Positions 51,401 through 57,904 of a DNA stretch of 64,000 bases are shown here, piece by piece (the first letter of the stretch is position 1; every line of letters starts with the position of its first letter). Both the position numbers and the translations under genes were made by a program. The notes below the pieces were generated by a model. That model saw nothing but the letters and a program-made list of their open reading frames with translations, was not told the DNA's origin and ran no database searches. The stretch comes from Patulibacter defluvii (GTDB lineage Bacteria; Actinomycetota; Thermoleophilia; Solirubrobacterales; Solirubrobacteraceae): positions 372,001-436,000 of the forward strand of contig NZ_JAWZSQ010000001.1 of NCBI RefSeq assembly GCF_034096925.1, read 5' to 3'.

Positions 51401-51519
51401 CCGGCCACCCGCGGCGTGGGCGGCGACGCCGCGTGGGCCGGGACGGCCAGGGCGGCGAGCGCCCCGGTCAACGCCACGGCGGCGACGACGTGCGCGGAAC
51501 GCGCACGGAGCTGCGACAT
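48436..51519 (-). CDS. Secreted subtilisin-family (S8) serine protease
   Basis: The 1027-residue exported protease has a signal peptide (VVAAVALTGALAALAVPAHA), an I9-type propeptide (about 48-145: HWIVQLDAPPLARH, then YRVAFSGFAARLSDDQ) and a subtilase domain. The catalytic residues are Asp194 (VIDTGV), His264 (HGTHVA) and Ser607 (GTSMATP). A PA-like domain insert lies between His and Ser, and a C-terminal Fn3/Ig-like part (about 700-1027) contains a late VDGDGVASASDVTV dockerin-like turn. The order resembles cell-wall subtilases such as plant cucumisin-like and actinobacterial enzymes. AGGAGA precedes the ATG. Confidence 0.93.
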   Translation of the reverse strand: MSQLRARSAHVVAAVALTGALAALAVPAHAASPPTPRVAGERPAGPPPTDHWIVQLDAPPLARHAATAAPPGGHVRIRSAAADAQRTTIDAQQSRALAAAAPGVRPAAEYRVAFSGFAARLSDDQATALRRAPGVRRVTRERYLRPSALPAGSGFGGADLVGSEPDFLGLPGRLWTRLGGPSRAGAGTVVGVIDTGVTPESASFAGDGIKAPPPSWRGGCESGEAFPASLCNNKLVGARSFIHGDYPKYLPEEAYESPRDDIAHGTHVAAIAVGNHGVDPVIAGNDLGVGRISGIAPAAHLAAYKACWPIFGDIACSDVDLLAAVDRAVADGVDVINLSLGGDVDPEHPIDPLSVALLGADEAGVVVVAAAGNGDSQGIGRDGRVESPASNPWAIGVGASTGGRTFTTTIEVRGRDGRRASAAASGVAGAARNLPIVDARDLERPGDSPYFRARHCVQGIEREDVAGRIVICETSRIHGAQQIDQALAARGAAGIVFAMPQSDAENRTTTTRVPSLHVRERDLDALRRTVHGGGASASFAAARASAWTTDRSAALSSWGPSPGTDDLLRPDVTAPGVGVLSAYAPDTYAAQVGLEPHERFAARSGTSMATPAVAGAAALLRQARPTWSPAAIRSALVTTAAPVTASDGDGPAPHVAAGGGRIDPTAAVDAGLVLAPTAEEYRRVGEALDPDAIEGEPPPLAPRDLNLPSVSLGGLVAPVTVARTVTSVADRETTWTATVADGRPGAPAVRVSPGRFTVAPGARQRLTIAAEAPLGSRAFGDRTIVLRDADGGRQLRIPVAGRNPGIVDPPEQLRIEDAAGSGERPLTARISGTVAGVAHGLTAPEVDADQVTYSVPDAGVEEHQSTLTVPPGTAFVRVRTTLRGPRPSAAWHTIVRDVDGDGVASASDVTVAGVYLDDDAELRWPAPGRYVVIAQTTIPEDGSHVRFDRRTWIVHDPRPNDPQPEPGLTVAGDPAHSDGPAERTFPLRWNGVGGDEPLLGMVAWHAGSDRDPSRRLGETLVEVEPRK

Positions 51520-51654
51520 GAGCTGGTCTCCTGTCGGTGGGGGATCGAGCGGAGGCGCGCGGTCGCCCGCCTCCTGCCCTGCTCCTGCCGCCGAGCGGCC
51601 GCCGATTTCAGCGCCGCGGCAAGATCGCCCGCGGCACCTCCCCGACGACGGGGA

Positions 51655-52509
51655 TCAGGTCGTCGCGATCCAGGACTGCGTGCCCGACCCGCAGCGGACG
51701 CCCGGCTGGCTGACCGAGAGCGACGCCTCGCCGGTGGCGCTGGGCGTCTCGCGGTCGTAGGCGCCGGCGACGCGGATGTCGTAGACGAAGCGCCCGCCCG
51801 TGACCTTCGCCGACTGCCGCTGGCGGCCGGAGAAGCCGCCGCTGCTGCGGAGCGTGAACGGGTAGACGAAGCCCATCGCCTCGGGGCCGGTGCGCGAGTT
51901 GCAGCGCAGGCGGCCGCTGGTCAGGGCCTGGACCCGGCCGTCGGGACGGCGGGCGACCACGACCGCGCCGGTCAGCGACCGCGCCAGCTTCTGGTCGGTG
52001 GTGCCGTAGACCGCCGGGACCGACTTCGGCTCGGTCGGCAGCACGTCCTGCGGCAGCGCCGCCAGCACGGCGCCCGGGTCGCGCAGCTCCAGGTGCTGGG
52101 TCATCCGGCAGTTGGCCTTCGCCTTGCCGACCTTCAGCGTGCCGGTGATCCGCAGCGAGCCGGCCAGCTTGCCGGCGCCGGTCGGCTCCAGCGAGACCGA
52201 GCCCTGGAGCCGGAAGCCCTGGCCGCGGAGGTTGCCGCGGAACGAGACCGCGCCGCCGTCGCGGAGGGTCGCCGGGCGGGCCTGGAACTGGATGTCGCGG
52301 CAGCGGGGCGAGATCGCGCCGATGCTGATCGAGGCCTTGGTGCCGCTGGTGTGGACCGCGACCGCGGCCCCCTGCACGATCGACTTCGCCTTGGCGTCCT
52401 TCGCGAACGTGATCCCTCCACCCCCGTACGAGGCCGCCGAGGCGGCGGTCGGGAGGACGAGCAGTCCGAAGCCGGCGAGGGCGAGGACGGTCGTGGGGGT
52501 CCGGGGCAC
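51655..52509 (-). CDS. Secreted protein of the YGGG family, copy 2
   Basis: The 284-residue exported product starts at a GTG (GGAAGG ribosome site), with signal VLALAGFGLLVLPTAASA. The mature start is ASYGGGGITFAKDAKAKSIV, then TKASISIGAISPRCRDIQF, a KANCRM strand, a GRLRCNSRTGPEAMGF block and a final GVRCGSGTQ. The order and Cys contexts parallel the protein at 41321-42226, so they are paralogues of a secreted family I cannot name. It lies divergent from nei and downstream of nothing obvious; the role is probably extracellular structure or binding. Confidence 0.75.
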   Translation of the reverse strand: MPRTPTTVLALAGFGLLVLPTAASAASYGGGGITFAKDAKAKSIVQGAAVAVHTSGTKASISIGAISPRCRDIQFQARPATLRDGGAVSFRGNLRGQGFRLQGSVSLEPTGAGKLAGSLRITGTLKVGKAKANCRMTQHLELRDPGAVLAALPQDVLPTEPKSVPAVYGTTDQKLARSLTGAVVVARRPDGRVQALTSGRLRCNSRTGPEAMGFVYPFTLRSSGGFSGRQRQSAKVTGGRFVYDIRVAGAYDRETPSATGEASLSVSQPGVRCGSGTQSWIATT

Positions 52510-52620
52510 GGGCCTTCCGATCACTGGCGAACGACGCAGAACGGCGCCGACTCTAGCCTCCCGCGGGATCGGTCGCCACCAGCAACCGTCGCGCGACCTG
52601 ACAGGCTGCGGAGGACGACG

Positions 52621-53391
52621 ATGCCGGAGGGCGACTCGATCCACCACGCGGCCCGCCGCCTGCGCGGCGCGCTGCTCGGCGGCCCGCTCGACCGGGTCCG
52701 GACGCCGAGCCCCCGTACACGTCCGCGCGGCTGGGAGCGGCGGCTGGCGGGACGGGCGCTGACGGCGATCGACGCTCGCGGCAAGCACCTGCTGCTGCGG
52801 TTCGAGGGCGACCTCGTCCTCCACAGCCACCTGCGGATGAGCGGCCGCTGGACCGTCCGCGACGCCGGCGGCCGCTACGGACCCGGGGCCTGGATCGTGC
52901 TCGGCCGCGGCGACCGCGACGGGATCCAGCTCGGCGGCCCGTTCCTGGAGCTGCGGACGGCGGCCCAGGTCGCGGCCGATCCGCGGCTGCGGGCGCTCGG
53001 CCCCGACCTCTGCGCCGACGGGCCGCTCGACGTCGACCGGATCCTGCTCCGGCTGCGGCAGGACGATCCGACCCGCGCCGTCGGCGACGCGCTGCTCGAC
53101 CAGCGGACGGTGGCGGGGATCGGCAACGTCTGGAAGAGCGAGGGCTGCCACGCCGCCGGGATCGACCCCTGGCGACCGCTGGCGGCGGTCTCCGACGAGG
53201 AGCTGCGGGCGATCCTCGACGCGATCGTCCCCGGGATCCGCCGCTGCGCGCGCGAGGGCACCCACCTGCGCCCGCGGCGGATCTACGGCCAGGCGGGACG
53301 GCCCTGCCCGCGCTGCGGAACCACGATCATGGCCCGTGGCATGGGCGACGACAACCGCACCACCTGGTGGTGCCCGGGGTGCCAGCGGTGA
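52621..53391 (+). CDS. nei: Endonuclease VIII-like DNA glycosylase/AP lyase
   Basis: The 256-residue Fpg/Nei-family enzyme repairs oxidised bases. It begins MPEGDSIHHAARRL, where Pro2 (the Schiff-base nucleophile) and Glu3 are catalytic. The DARGKHLLLRFEG lysine loop, LHSHLRMSGRW, the H2TH region (DQRTVAGIGNVWKSE) and the C-terminal zinc finger (CPRCG, then CPGC) are all present. The PEGDS start marks the actinobacterial Nei2 branch rather than Fpg (PELPE). It has a GGAGGA ribosome site. The stop overlaps the next gene as GTGA. Confidence 0.93.
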   Translation: MPEGDSIHHAARRLRGALLGGPLDRVRTPSPRTRPRGWERRLAGRALTAIDARGKHLLLRFEGDLVLHSHLRMSGRWTVRDAGGRYGPGAWIVLGRGDRDGIQLGGPFLELRTAAQVAADPRLRALGPDLCADGPLDVDRILLRLRQDDPTRAVGDALLDQRTVAGIGNVWKSEGCHAAGIDPWRPLAAVSDEELRAILDAIVPGIRRCAREGTHLRPRRIYGQAGRPCPRCGTTIMARGMGDDNRTTWWCPGCQR

Positions 53392-54116
53392 CCTGGCCGG
53401 GCGTCGCCGCGCGGCAGGAGGGGCGGACGCTGCGGATCGGCCACAAGGGCTGCGCCGCGCTCGTGCCCGGCAACACGATCGCCAGCCTCGAGCGGGCGGC
53501 GGCGCTCGGGGTCGACGCGGTCGAGTTCGACGCCCTGCCCGACGGCCGCGGCGGCCTGCGGCTGGCCCACGACCGCACCGACCTGGCCGCCCGGCCCGAC
53601 GCGCCGACCCTGGAGCAGGCGCTCGACCGGCTCTGCGCGCCCGACCTGGCCCATCTCGGGATCGACCTCGACAGCAAGGTTCCGGGCGACGAGCGGCTGA
53701 TCGTCGACGCGCTGCGCGAGCGCGAGCTGCTCGACCGGGTGCTCGTCTCGACGATGGAGCCGCCGACCCTCCACGCGCTGCGGCGGCTGGAGCCGCGGCT
53801 GCGGCTCGGCTGGTCGGTGCCGCGCGTCCGCCGCGACTACCTGGCCTCGCGCGCGACCCGGCCGCTGGCGGTGGCGGCGGTGCTGGCCGCCCGCCGGCTG
53901 CTGCCGCGGACGCTGGTGCCGACCCTGCGCGAGGGCCGGGTCGACGCGGTGATGGCCCACCACTCGCTGGTCACGCCGGGCTTCGCCCGCGCGATCCTGG
54001 CCCACGGCGAGCTGCACGTGTGGACGGTCGACGACCGCGAGCGGGCCGCCGCGCTGGTGGCGATCGGGGTCACGAGCGTGATCTCGAACGACCCCCGCGT
54101 GGTGCCCGTCGGCTGA
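53388..54116 (+). CDS. Glycerophosphodiester phosphodiesterase-like protein
   Basis: The 242-residue TIM-barrel GDPD-family protein has IGHKGCAALVPGNTIASLER at residues 17-36, VDAVEFDALPDGRGGL with the E-x-D metal site, LAHDRT, and a C-terminal VWTVDDRERAAALVAIGVTS then VISNDP. Two usual residues differ: the HRG motif reads HKG and PENT reads PGNT, so activity may be altered or the substrate unusual. There is no signal peptide, so it is cytosolic. GTG start overlapping the nei stop; the pair is co-translated. Confidence 0.85.
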   Translation: MTWPGVAARQEGRTLRIGHKGCAALVPGNTIASLERAAALGVDAVEFDALPDGRGGLRLAHDRTDLAARPDAPTLEQALDRLCAPDLAHLGIDLDSKVPGDERLIVDALRERELLDRVLVSTMEPPTLHALRRLEPRLRLGWSVPRVRRDYLASRATRPLAVAAVLAARRLLPRTLVPTLREGRVDAVMAHHSLVTPGFARAILAHGELHVWTVDDRERAAALVAIGVTSVISNDPRVVPVG

Positions 54117-54132
54117 CCTTCGGACGAATTCC

Positions 54133-54161
54133 GTGACGGACCGCGGGGTGGCCCGTAGTGT
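54133..54161 (+). promoter_or_regulatory. Promoter of the ECF sigma factor gene
   Basis: GTGACG (54133-54138), a 17-base spacer, and TAGTGT (54156-54161), ending four bases before the ATG at 54166. There is no GGGTCG box, so it is a plainer promoter than the class at 15064 and elsewhere. Confidence 0.5.
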
Positions 54162-54165
54162 CCCC

Positions 54166-54717
54166 ATGAGCGAGACAGCCACCGCGACGCTCGCCGCACC
54201 CGTCACCCGCCCGAGAGCCATGGACGTCGAGGCGCTCTACCGCGCCTGCGCGGACGACCTGTACGCCTACGTGCGGACGGTCGTGCGCGATCCGGTCCTG
54301 GCCGAGGAGGTGGTCGCCGTCGCCTTCGAGCGCGCGGTCGCCCGCCAACGACGGTTCGACGCGCGCCGCGGTTCCCCCCGGGCCTGGATCTTCGGGATCG
54401 CCCGCAACGCCGCGATCGACGAGCTGCGGCGGAGCGGCCGGACCGCCGAGCTGACCCACGACCCGGTCGACGAGCGCCTGCCCGACCCGGCCGACCGACT
54501 GGCGGCCGAGGACGAGGCCGCCCGCCGCCAGGCCGCGGTCGCGCAGGCGATCGCCGCGCTGCCGGGCCGCGACCGCGAGCTGGTCGCCCTGAAGTTCCAC
54601 GCCGGCCTCTCGAACGCCGAGATCGCGAAGGTCCTGGGGATCTCCGCCAGCAACGCCGGCAGCCGTTTGCACCGTGTCCTGACCCGCCTGAGGGAGGCCT
54701 GCCATGTGGGGTCGTGA
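54166..54717 (+). CDS. ECF-type RNA polymerase sigma factor
   Basis: The 183-residue sigma-70 family protein has region 2 at about residues 20-95 (EALYRACADDLYAYVRTVVR, then RAWIFGIARNAAIDELRR) and region 4 at about 125-180 (AIAALPGRDRELVALKFHAG then LSNAEIAKVLGISASNAGSR). There is no extra C-terminal domain. The ATG at 54166 is close to the -10 box; Met19 (54220) is an alternative start. It overlaps the next gene, a DUF4349 membrane protein, by 14 bases. That protein has a cytosolic N-terminus, so it may act as its anti-sigma factor. Confidence 0.9.
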   Translation: MSETATATLAAPVTRPRAMDVEALYRACADDLYAYVRTVVRDPVLAEEVVAVAFERAVARQRRFDARRGSPRAWIFGIARNAAIDELRRSGRTAELTHDPVDERLPDPADRLAAEDEAARRQAAVAQAIAALPGRDRELVALKFHAGLSNAEIAKVLGISASNAGSRLHRVLTRLREACHVGS

Positions 54718-55993
54718 GTCCCAGCTGGATCCCGAGATCCGCGACGAGCTCGAGGCGCTCGAGGCCGCCCTCGCCGGCGACCCCGACGCCGATCGTGAGC
54801 TGGCGGCGCTGGTCGCCGACGTCGCCGCCGCCAAGCCGGCGCTCGACCCGGCGGCCCGCGGTCGCCTCGACGAGCGCGTCGAGCGCGCGCTGCACCCGGC
54901 CCCGTCCTCCTCGGAGGGCGGGGCCGGGTCGTCGGCCGTCCGCCGCCGTCCGTCGCGGATGGCCTCCTGGCGGCCGGCGCTGGCCGTGATGGCGGCGACC
55001 GCGCTGGTGGTGCCGGTGGCCGTGGTCGCGCTCGGGGGCGGCGACGGCGGGTCGAGCGACACGACCGCGCTCAGCACCCAGGCGATGGATCGCGGCGCCG
55101 CGACGGTGCCTGCGCCCGCGCCCGGCAAGTCGCTCGACGGCGAGGGCGGCGCCGCCGGTTCCTCGTCGGCCGGCGAGACCGGCGACGACGCCGGCCGCGG
55201 CGGTGCGGCCACCACCGAGGCGAGCCCGACGATCGAGCGCCAGAGCGCGCCGACGACCGTCGCCCCCGACTCCGGCGCGACCAGCGGAGAGCTGGCTCGT
55301 GACCGCGTCGTCGTGCGTGACGTCGACCAGGTGGTCCGCGTCGGGCGCGACCAGGTCGGGCGGGCGACCAACCGCGTGACCTCGATCGTCGAGGGCGCGG
55401 GCGGCTACCTGGCCGACTCCCAGGTCCGCGAGCGCGGCAGCGACGCCGGCGCCAGCTTCCAGGTGGTGGTCCCGACCGCCCGGCTCGACGCGACGGTCGC
55501 CCAGCTGTCGCGGATCGGGCGGCTGGTGCGGCTCGACCGCTCGACCCAGGACGTCACCTCGCAGGCGGTCTCGCTGGCCGACCAGCTGGCCGACGTCCGC
55601 GCCGACCGGCAGTCGGTCCGCCGCCAGCTGGCGGCGGCCACGAGCCCGCAGCGGCGGGCGGCCCTGCGGCGCGAGCTGAACCTGCTCAGCTCGCGGATCG
55701 CGCGGCTGGAGGGCCGTCAGCGGGTGCTGCGGCGCCAGACCGACACCTCGCGGATCCGGCTGGCGCTGGTCACCAGCGGCGACGACGCGATCGCGCTGCC
55801 GGCGGCCGAGGACGGCCGCTGGGGGATCGGCGACGCGCTCGACGACGCCGGCCGGGTGGTCGAGGTCGCCGGCGGCGTGCTGCTGATCGCCGGCGTGATC
55901 CTGGTCCCGCTGGGGCTGGTCGCGGGCGCCGCGCTGGCCCTCCGCCGGCGCCGCCGGGCGGCGGCCGCCGACCAGCTGGTCGACGCCGCCTGA
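54704..55993 (+). CDS. DUF4349 membrane protein, possible anti-sigma partner
   Basis: The 429-residue protein has an acidic cytosolic N-terminus (residues 1-85), a first membrane span at about 88-108 (LAVMAATALVVPVAVVALGG) and a long Gly/Ala/Ser/Thr linker. The extracytoplasmic DUF4349 region runs from about 200 to 360 (VVRVGRDQVGRATNRVTSIV, YLADSQVRERG, coiled-coil VSLADQLADVRADRQSVRRQ), and a last span at about 385-412 precedes an Arg-rich tail. Its overlap with the sigma factor gene suggests it holds that factor at the membrane. The N-terminus lacks a recognisable zinc anti-sigma motif, so this is an inference. Confidence 0.8.
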   Translation: MWGRESQLDPEIRDELEALEAALAGDPDADRELAALVADVAAAKPALDPAARGRLDERVERALHPAPSSSEGGAGSSAVRRRPSRMASWRPALAVMAATALVVPVAVVALGGGDGGSSDTTALSTQAMDRGAATVPAPAPGKSLDGEGGAAGSSSAGETGDDAGRGGAATTEASPTIERQSAPTTVAPDSGATSGELARDRVVVRDVDQVVRVGRDQVGRATNRVTSIVEGAGGYLADSQVRERGSDAGASFQVVVPTARLDATVAQLSRIGRLVRLDRSTQDVTSQAVSLADQLADVRADRQSVRRQLAAATSPQRRAALRRELNLLSSRIARLEGRQRVLRRQTDTSRIRLALVTSGDDAIALPAAEDGRWGIGDALDDAGRVVEVAGGVLLIAGVILVPLGLVAGAALALRRRRRAAAADQLVDAA

Positions 55994-56017
55994 GCCGCGC
56001 CGCGAGCGTCCGCGGGA

Positions 56018-56048
56018 CGGGGGCCGGGCCGCAGCGGCCCGGCCCCCG
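56018..56048. terminator. Strong hairpin terminator
   Basis: CGGGGGCCGGGCC (56018-56030) and its exact complement (56036-56048) form a 13-bp stem with a 5-base loop after the DUF4349 gene and before the Crp gene, ending the sigma operon. Confidence 0.75.
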
Positions 56049-56121
56049 GCGCGTCGCGCGGCGGTCGTCCGCCGGCCCTGATCGTCCCCCGACCGACCGG
56101 CCGGTGTGGTATTTCCCTCTG

Positions 56122-56832
56122 GTGGGCGCGGCCGAGCAGGTACGAGATGCTGACCCGACGCTCGAGCTGCTCGCCCGGGTGCCGGTCTTCGAGACGATGG
56201 GCGCCGAGGAGCTGCGTCGCGTCGCCGAGGTCGCCGTGCCCCGTCGCTTCCAGCCGCAGCAGGTGATCTTCCGCGAGGGCGACCGCTCGGACACCTGCTA
56301 CGTCGTCCGCGAGGGCCACTGCCGCGCCGTCCGCCACCACGCCGACGGCCGCGCGATCACGCTCGCCCACTTCGGCTCCGGCGACATCTTCGGCGAGCTG
56401 GCGATGTTCGACACCGAGACCCGCTCGGCGACCGTCGAGGCGCTCGACCGGGTCCAGGCGCTGGCGATCCTGGCCACCGACATGCGGCGGCTGATGCGCG
56501 AGCACCCGGAGATCTCCGCCAAGCTCGTGATCGCGCTCGGCCGGCGGCTGCGCGAGGCCAACGAGCGGCTCACCCGGCAGTCGTTCCAGACGGTCCAGTC
56601 GCGGGTCGCGGGAGTCCTGGCCGAGCTGGTCCGCCAGGCGCAGTCCGAGGGGGCCGGCGAGCAGGACGTCGAGGTGCGGATCACCCAGGCGGACATCGCG
56701 CAGCTGGCGGGCAGCTCGCGCGAGTCGGCCAGCCGCTTCCTCGCCGTGCTCGAGCGGGCTCACGTCCTGGCCCAGGGTCGTGGGCGGATCACCGTCCACG
56801 ATCCGGCGGCGCTGAGCCGCTACGTCTACTAG
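56122..56832 (+). CDS. Crp/Fnr-family transcriptional regulator
   Basis: The protein of about 236 residues has an N-terminal cyclic-nucleotide-binding beta-barrel (residues about 12-130: PVFETMGAEELRRVAEVAVP, VIFREGDRSDTCYVVREGHC, then GDIFGELAMFDTETRSATVEA). The FGELA and R-S-A-T phosphate-binding residues are intact. A dimer helix follows, then a winged helix (ITQADIAQLAGSSRESASRF) at about 188-210. It probably responds to a cyclic nucleotide. The GTG at 56122 lies six bases after TATTTC; a GTG 18 bases upstream is an alternative. The next gene starts directly after its stop. Confidence 0.9.
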   Translation: MGAAEQVRDADPTLELLARVPVFETMGAEELRRVAEVAVPRRFQPQQVIFREGDRSDTCYVVREGHCRAVRHHADGRAITLAHFGSGDIFGELAMFDTETRSATVEALDRVQALAILATDMRRLMREHPEISAKLVIALGRRLREANERLTRQSFQTVQSRVAGVLAELVRQAQSEGAGEQDVEVRITQADIAQLAGSSRESASRFLAVLERAHVLAQGRGRITVHDPAALSRYVY

Positions 56833-57390
56833 ATGAGCCGCGGACGCGGCCGGGGCAAGGGCAGCCCCGGGAAGCCCGGCGGCAAGGCCGGGTCCAGCCC
56901 CGGTGGCGGGTCGCGCTCGGCGCGCCGGCGGCGGCGGGGCCGCGGCGGCGGGCCGGCGGCGGCGCGCAGCCCGACCGAGCGCGAGTTCTCCTGCGGCGGC
57001 GTGGTCGTGCGCGACGGCCAGTGCATCGTGATCGAGCCGCTGCGGCCGGACAACCGGCGGGTGGTCGCGCTGCCGAAGGGCCATCCCGAGCTGGGCGAGG
57101 ACCCACCGACCGCGGCCCTGCGCGAGATCTTCGAGGAGACCGGCGTCACGGCCCGGGTCCGCGAGCGGCTGGGCGAGATCGTCTACTGGTACCAGCGCGA
57201 CGGCAAGCGGATCCGCAAGACCGTCCGGATCTACCTCTGCAGCCACGAGGACGGCGAGCCGACGCCGGACGGGGTCGAGGTCTCGGACGCCCGCTGGATG
57301 CCGCTGCGCGAGGCGCTGGAGGAGCTCAGCTTCCCCGGCGATCGCAAGATGGTGGCCGAGGCATTGGCCCGCACGACGGGCGGCCGTTAG
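56833..57390 (+). CDS. NUDIX hydrolase with basic Gly/Arg-rich tail
   Basis: The 185-residue product has about 50 N-terminal residues of Arg/Gly/Lys-rich low complexity (SARRRRRGRGGGPAAAR) followed by a NUDIX domain. CGGVVVRDGQCIVIEPL opens it, then LPKGHPELGEDPPTAALREI and FEETGV, the NUDIX box with a conserved REIFEETG core, at about residues 80-105. KRIRKTVRIYLC continues the fold. The basic tail could contact nucleic acid. The ATG follows the crp stop with no gap. The substrate is unknown; RNA 5'-end or diadenosine hydrolysis would be possibilities. Confidence 0.88.
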   Translation: MSRGRGRGKGSPGKPGGKAGSSPGGGSRSARRRRRGRGGGPAAARSPTEREFSCGGVVVRDGQCIVIEPLRPDNRRVVALPKGHPELGEDPPTAALREIFEETGVTARVRERLGEIVYWYQRDGKRIRKTVRIYLCSHEDGEPTPDGVEVSDARWMPLREALEELSFPGDRKMVAEALARTTGGR

Positions 57391-57403
57391 GGTGCATGGG
57401 CCG

Positions 57404-57802
57404 ATGCAGGTCTTGAACTTCTACTCCCGGATCTTCGCCGACCAGCTCAAGCGGGGGCGCAAGACGGCCACGATCCGCCTGGGGGACAAGTCGCACAAGT
57501 ACCGCAAGAACCAGGCGGTGCTGGTGACGATCGGCTACCAGTTCTCCCCCCGCGAGAAGATCTTCGAGGCCGTGATCGACGCGGTCGACGTCAAGCGCGT
57601 CCGCGACCTCTCGCCGCGCGACATCGAGCACGACAACCCCGAGTTCCGCCGCCACGACGAGCTGATCCACTTCCTGGAGCAGATCTACGGCCGCACGGTC
57701 ACCCAGGACGACATCGTCACCGTCGTCCGCTTCAGCCAGATCGTCAGCCAGCCGCCCGGCTACACCGACGCGCGGCTGGGCATCGGCGGGGCGCAGAACT
57801 AG
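57404..57802 (+). CDS. ASCH (PUA-like) domain protein
   Basis: The protein of about 132 residues starts MQVLNFYSRIFADQLKRGRK then TATIRLGDKSHKYRKNQAVL and VTIGYQ, the ASCH fold pattern with GxKxxTxR near the N-terminus. A helix-rich C-terminus follows (DDIVTVVRFSQIV). ASCH domains are PUA-like beta-barrels thought to bind RNA or act as small nucleoside amidohydrolases. A GTG at 57392 would add four residues. It is the third gene in the crp-NUDIX run, with a 13-base gap, so probably the same operon. Confidence 0.85.
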   Translation: MQVLNFYSRIFADQLKRGRKTATIRLGDKSHKYRKNQAVLVTIGYQFSPREKIFEAVIDAVDVKRVRDLSPRDIEHDNPEFRRHDELIHFLEQIYGRTVTQDDIVTVVRFSQIVSQPPGYTDARLGIGGAQN

Positions 57803-57904
57803 CCGCCCGCCGACGGCGTCCACGGGCGCCGCCGCAACTCCAGGGAAGTCGTCGTGTTCTGAGGGCATCGGTCACGTGTGGTGGCCCCGTCGACGAGGAG
57901 CGTC

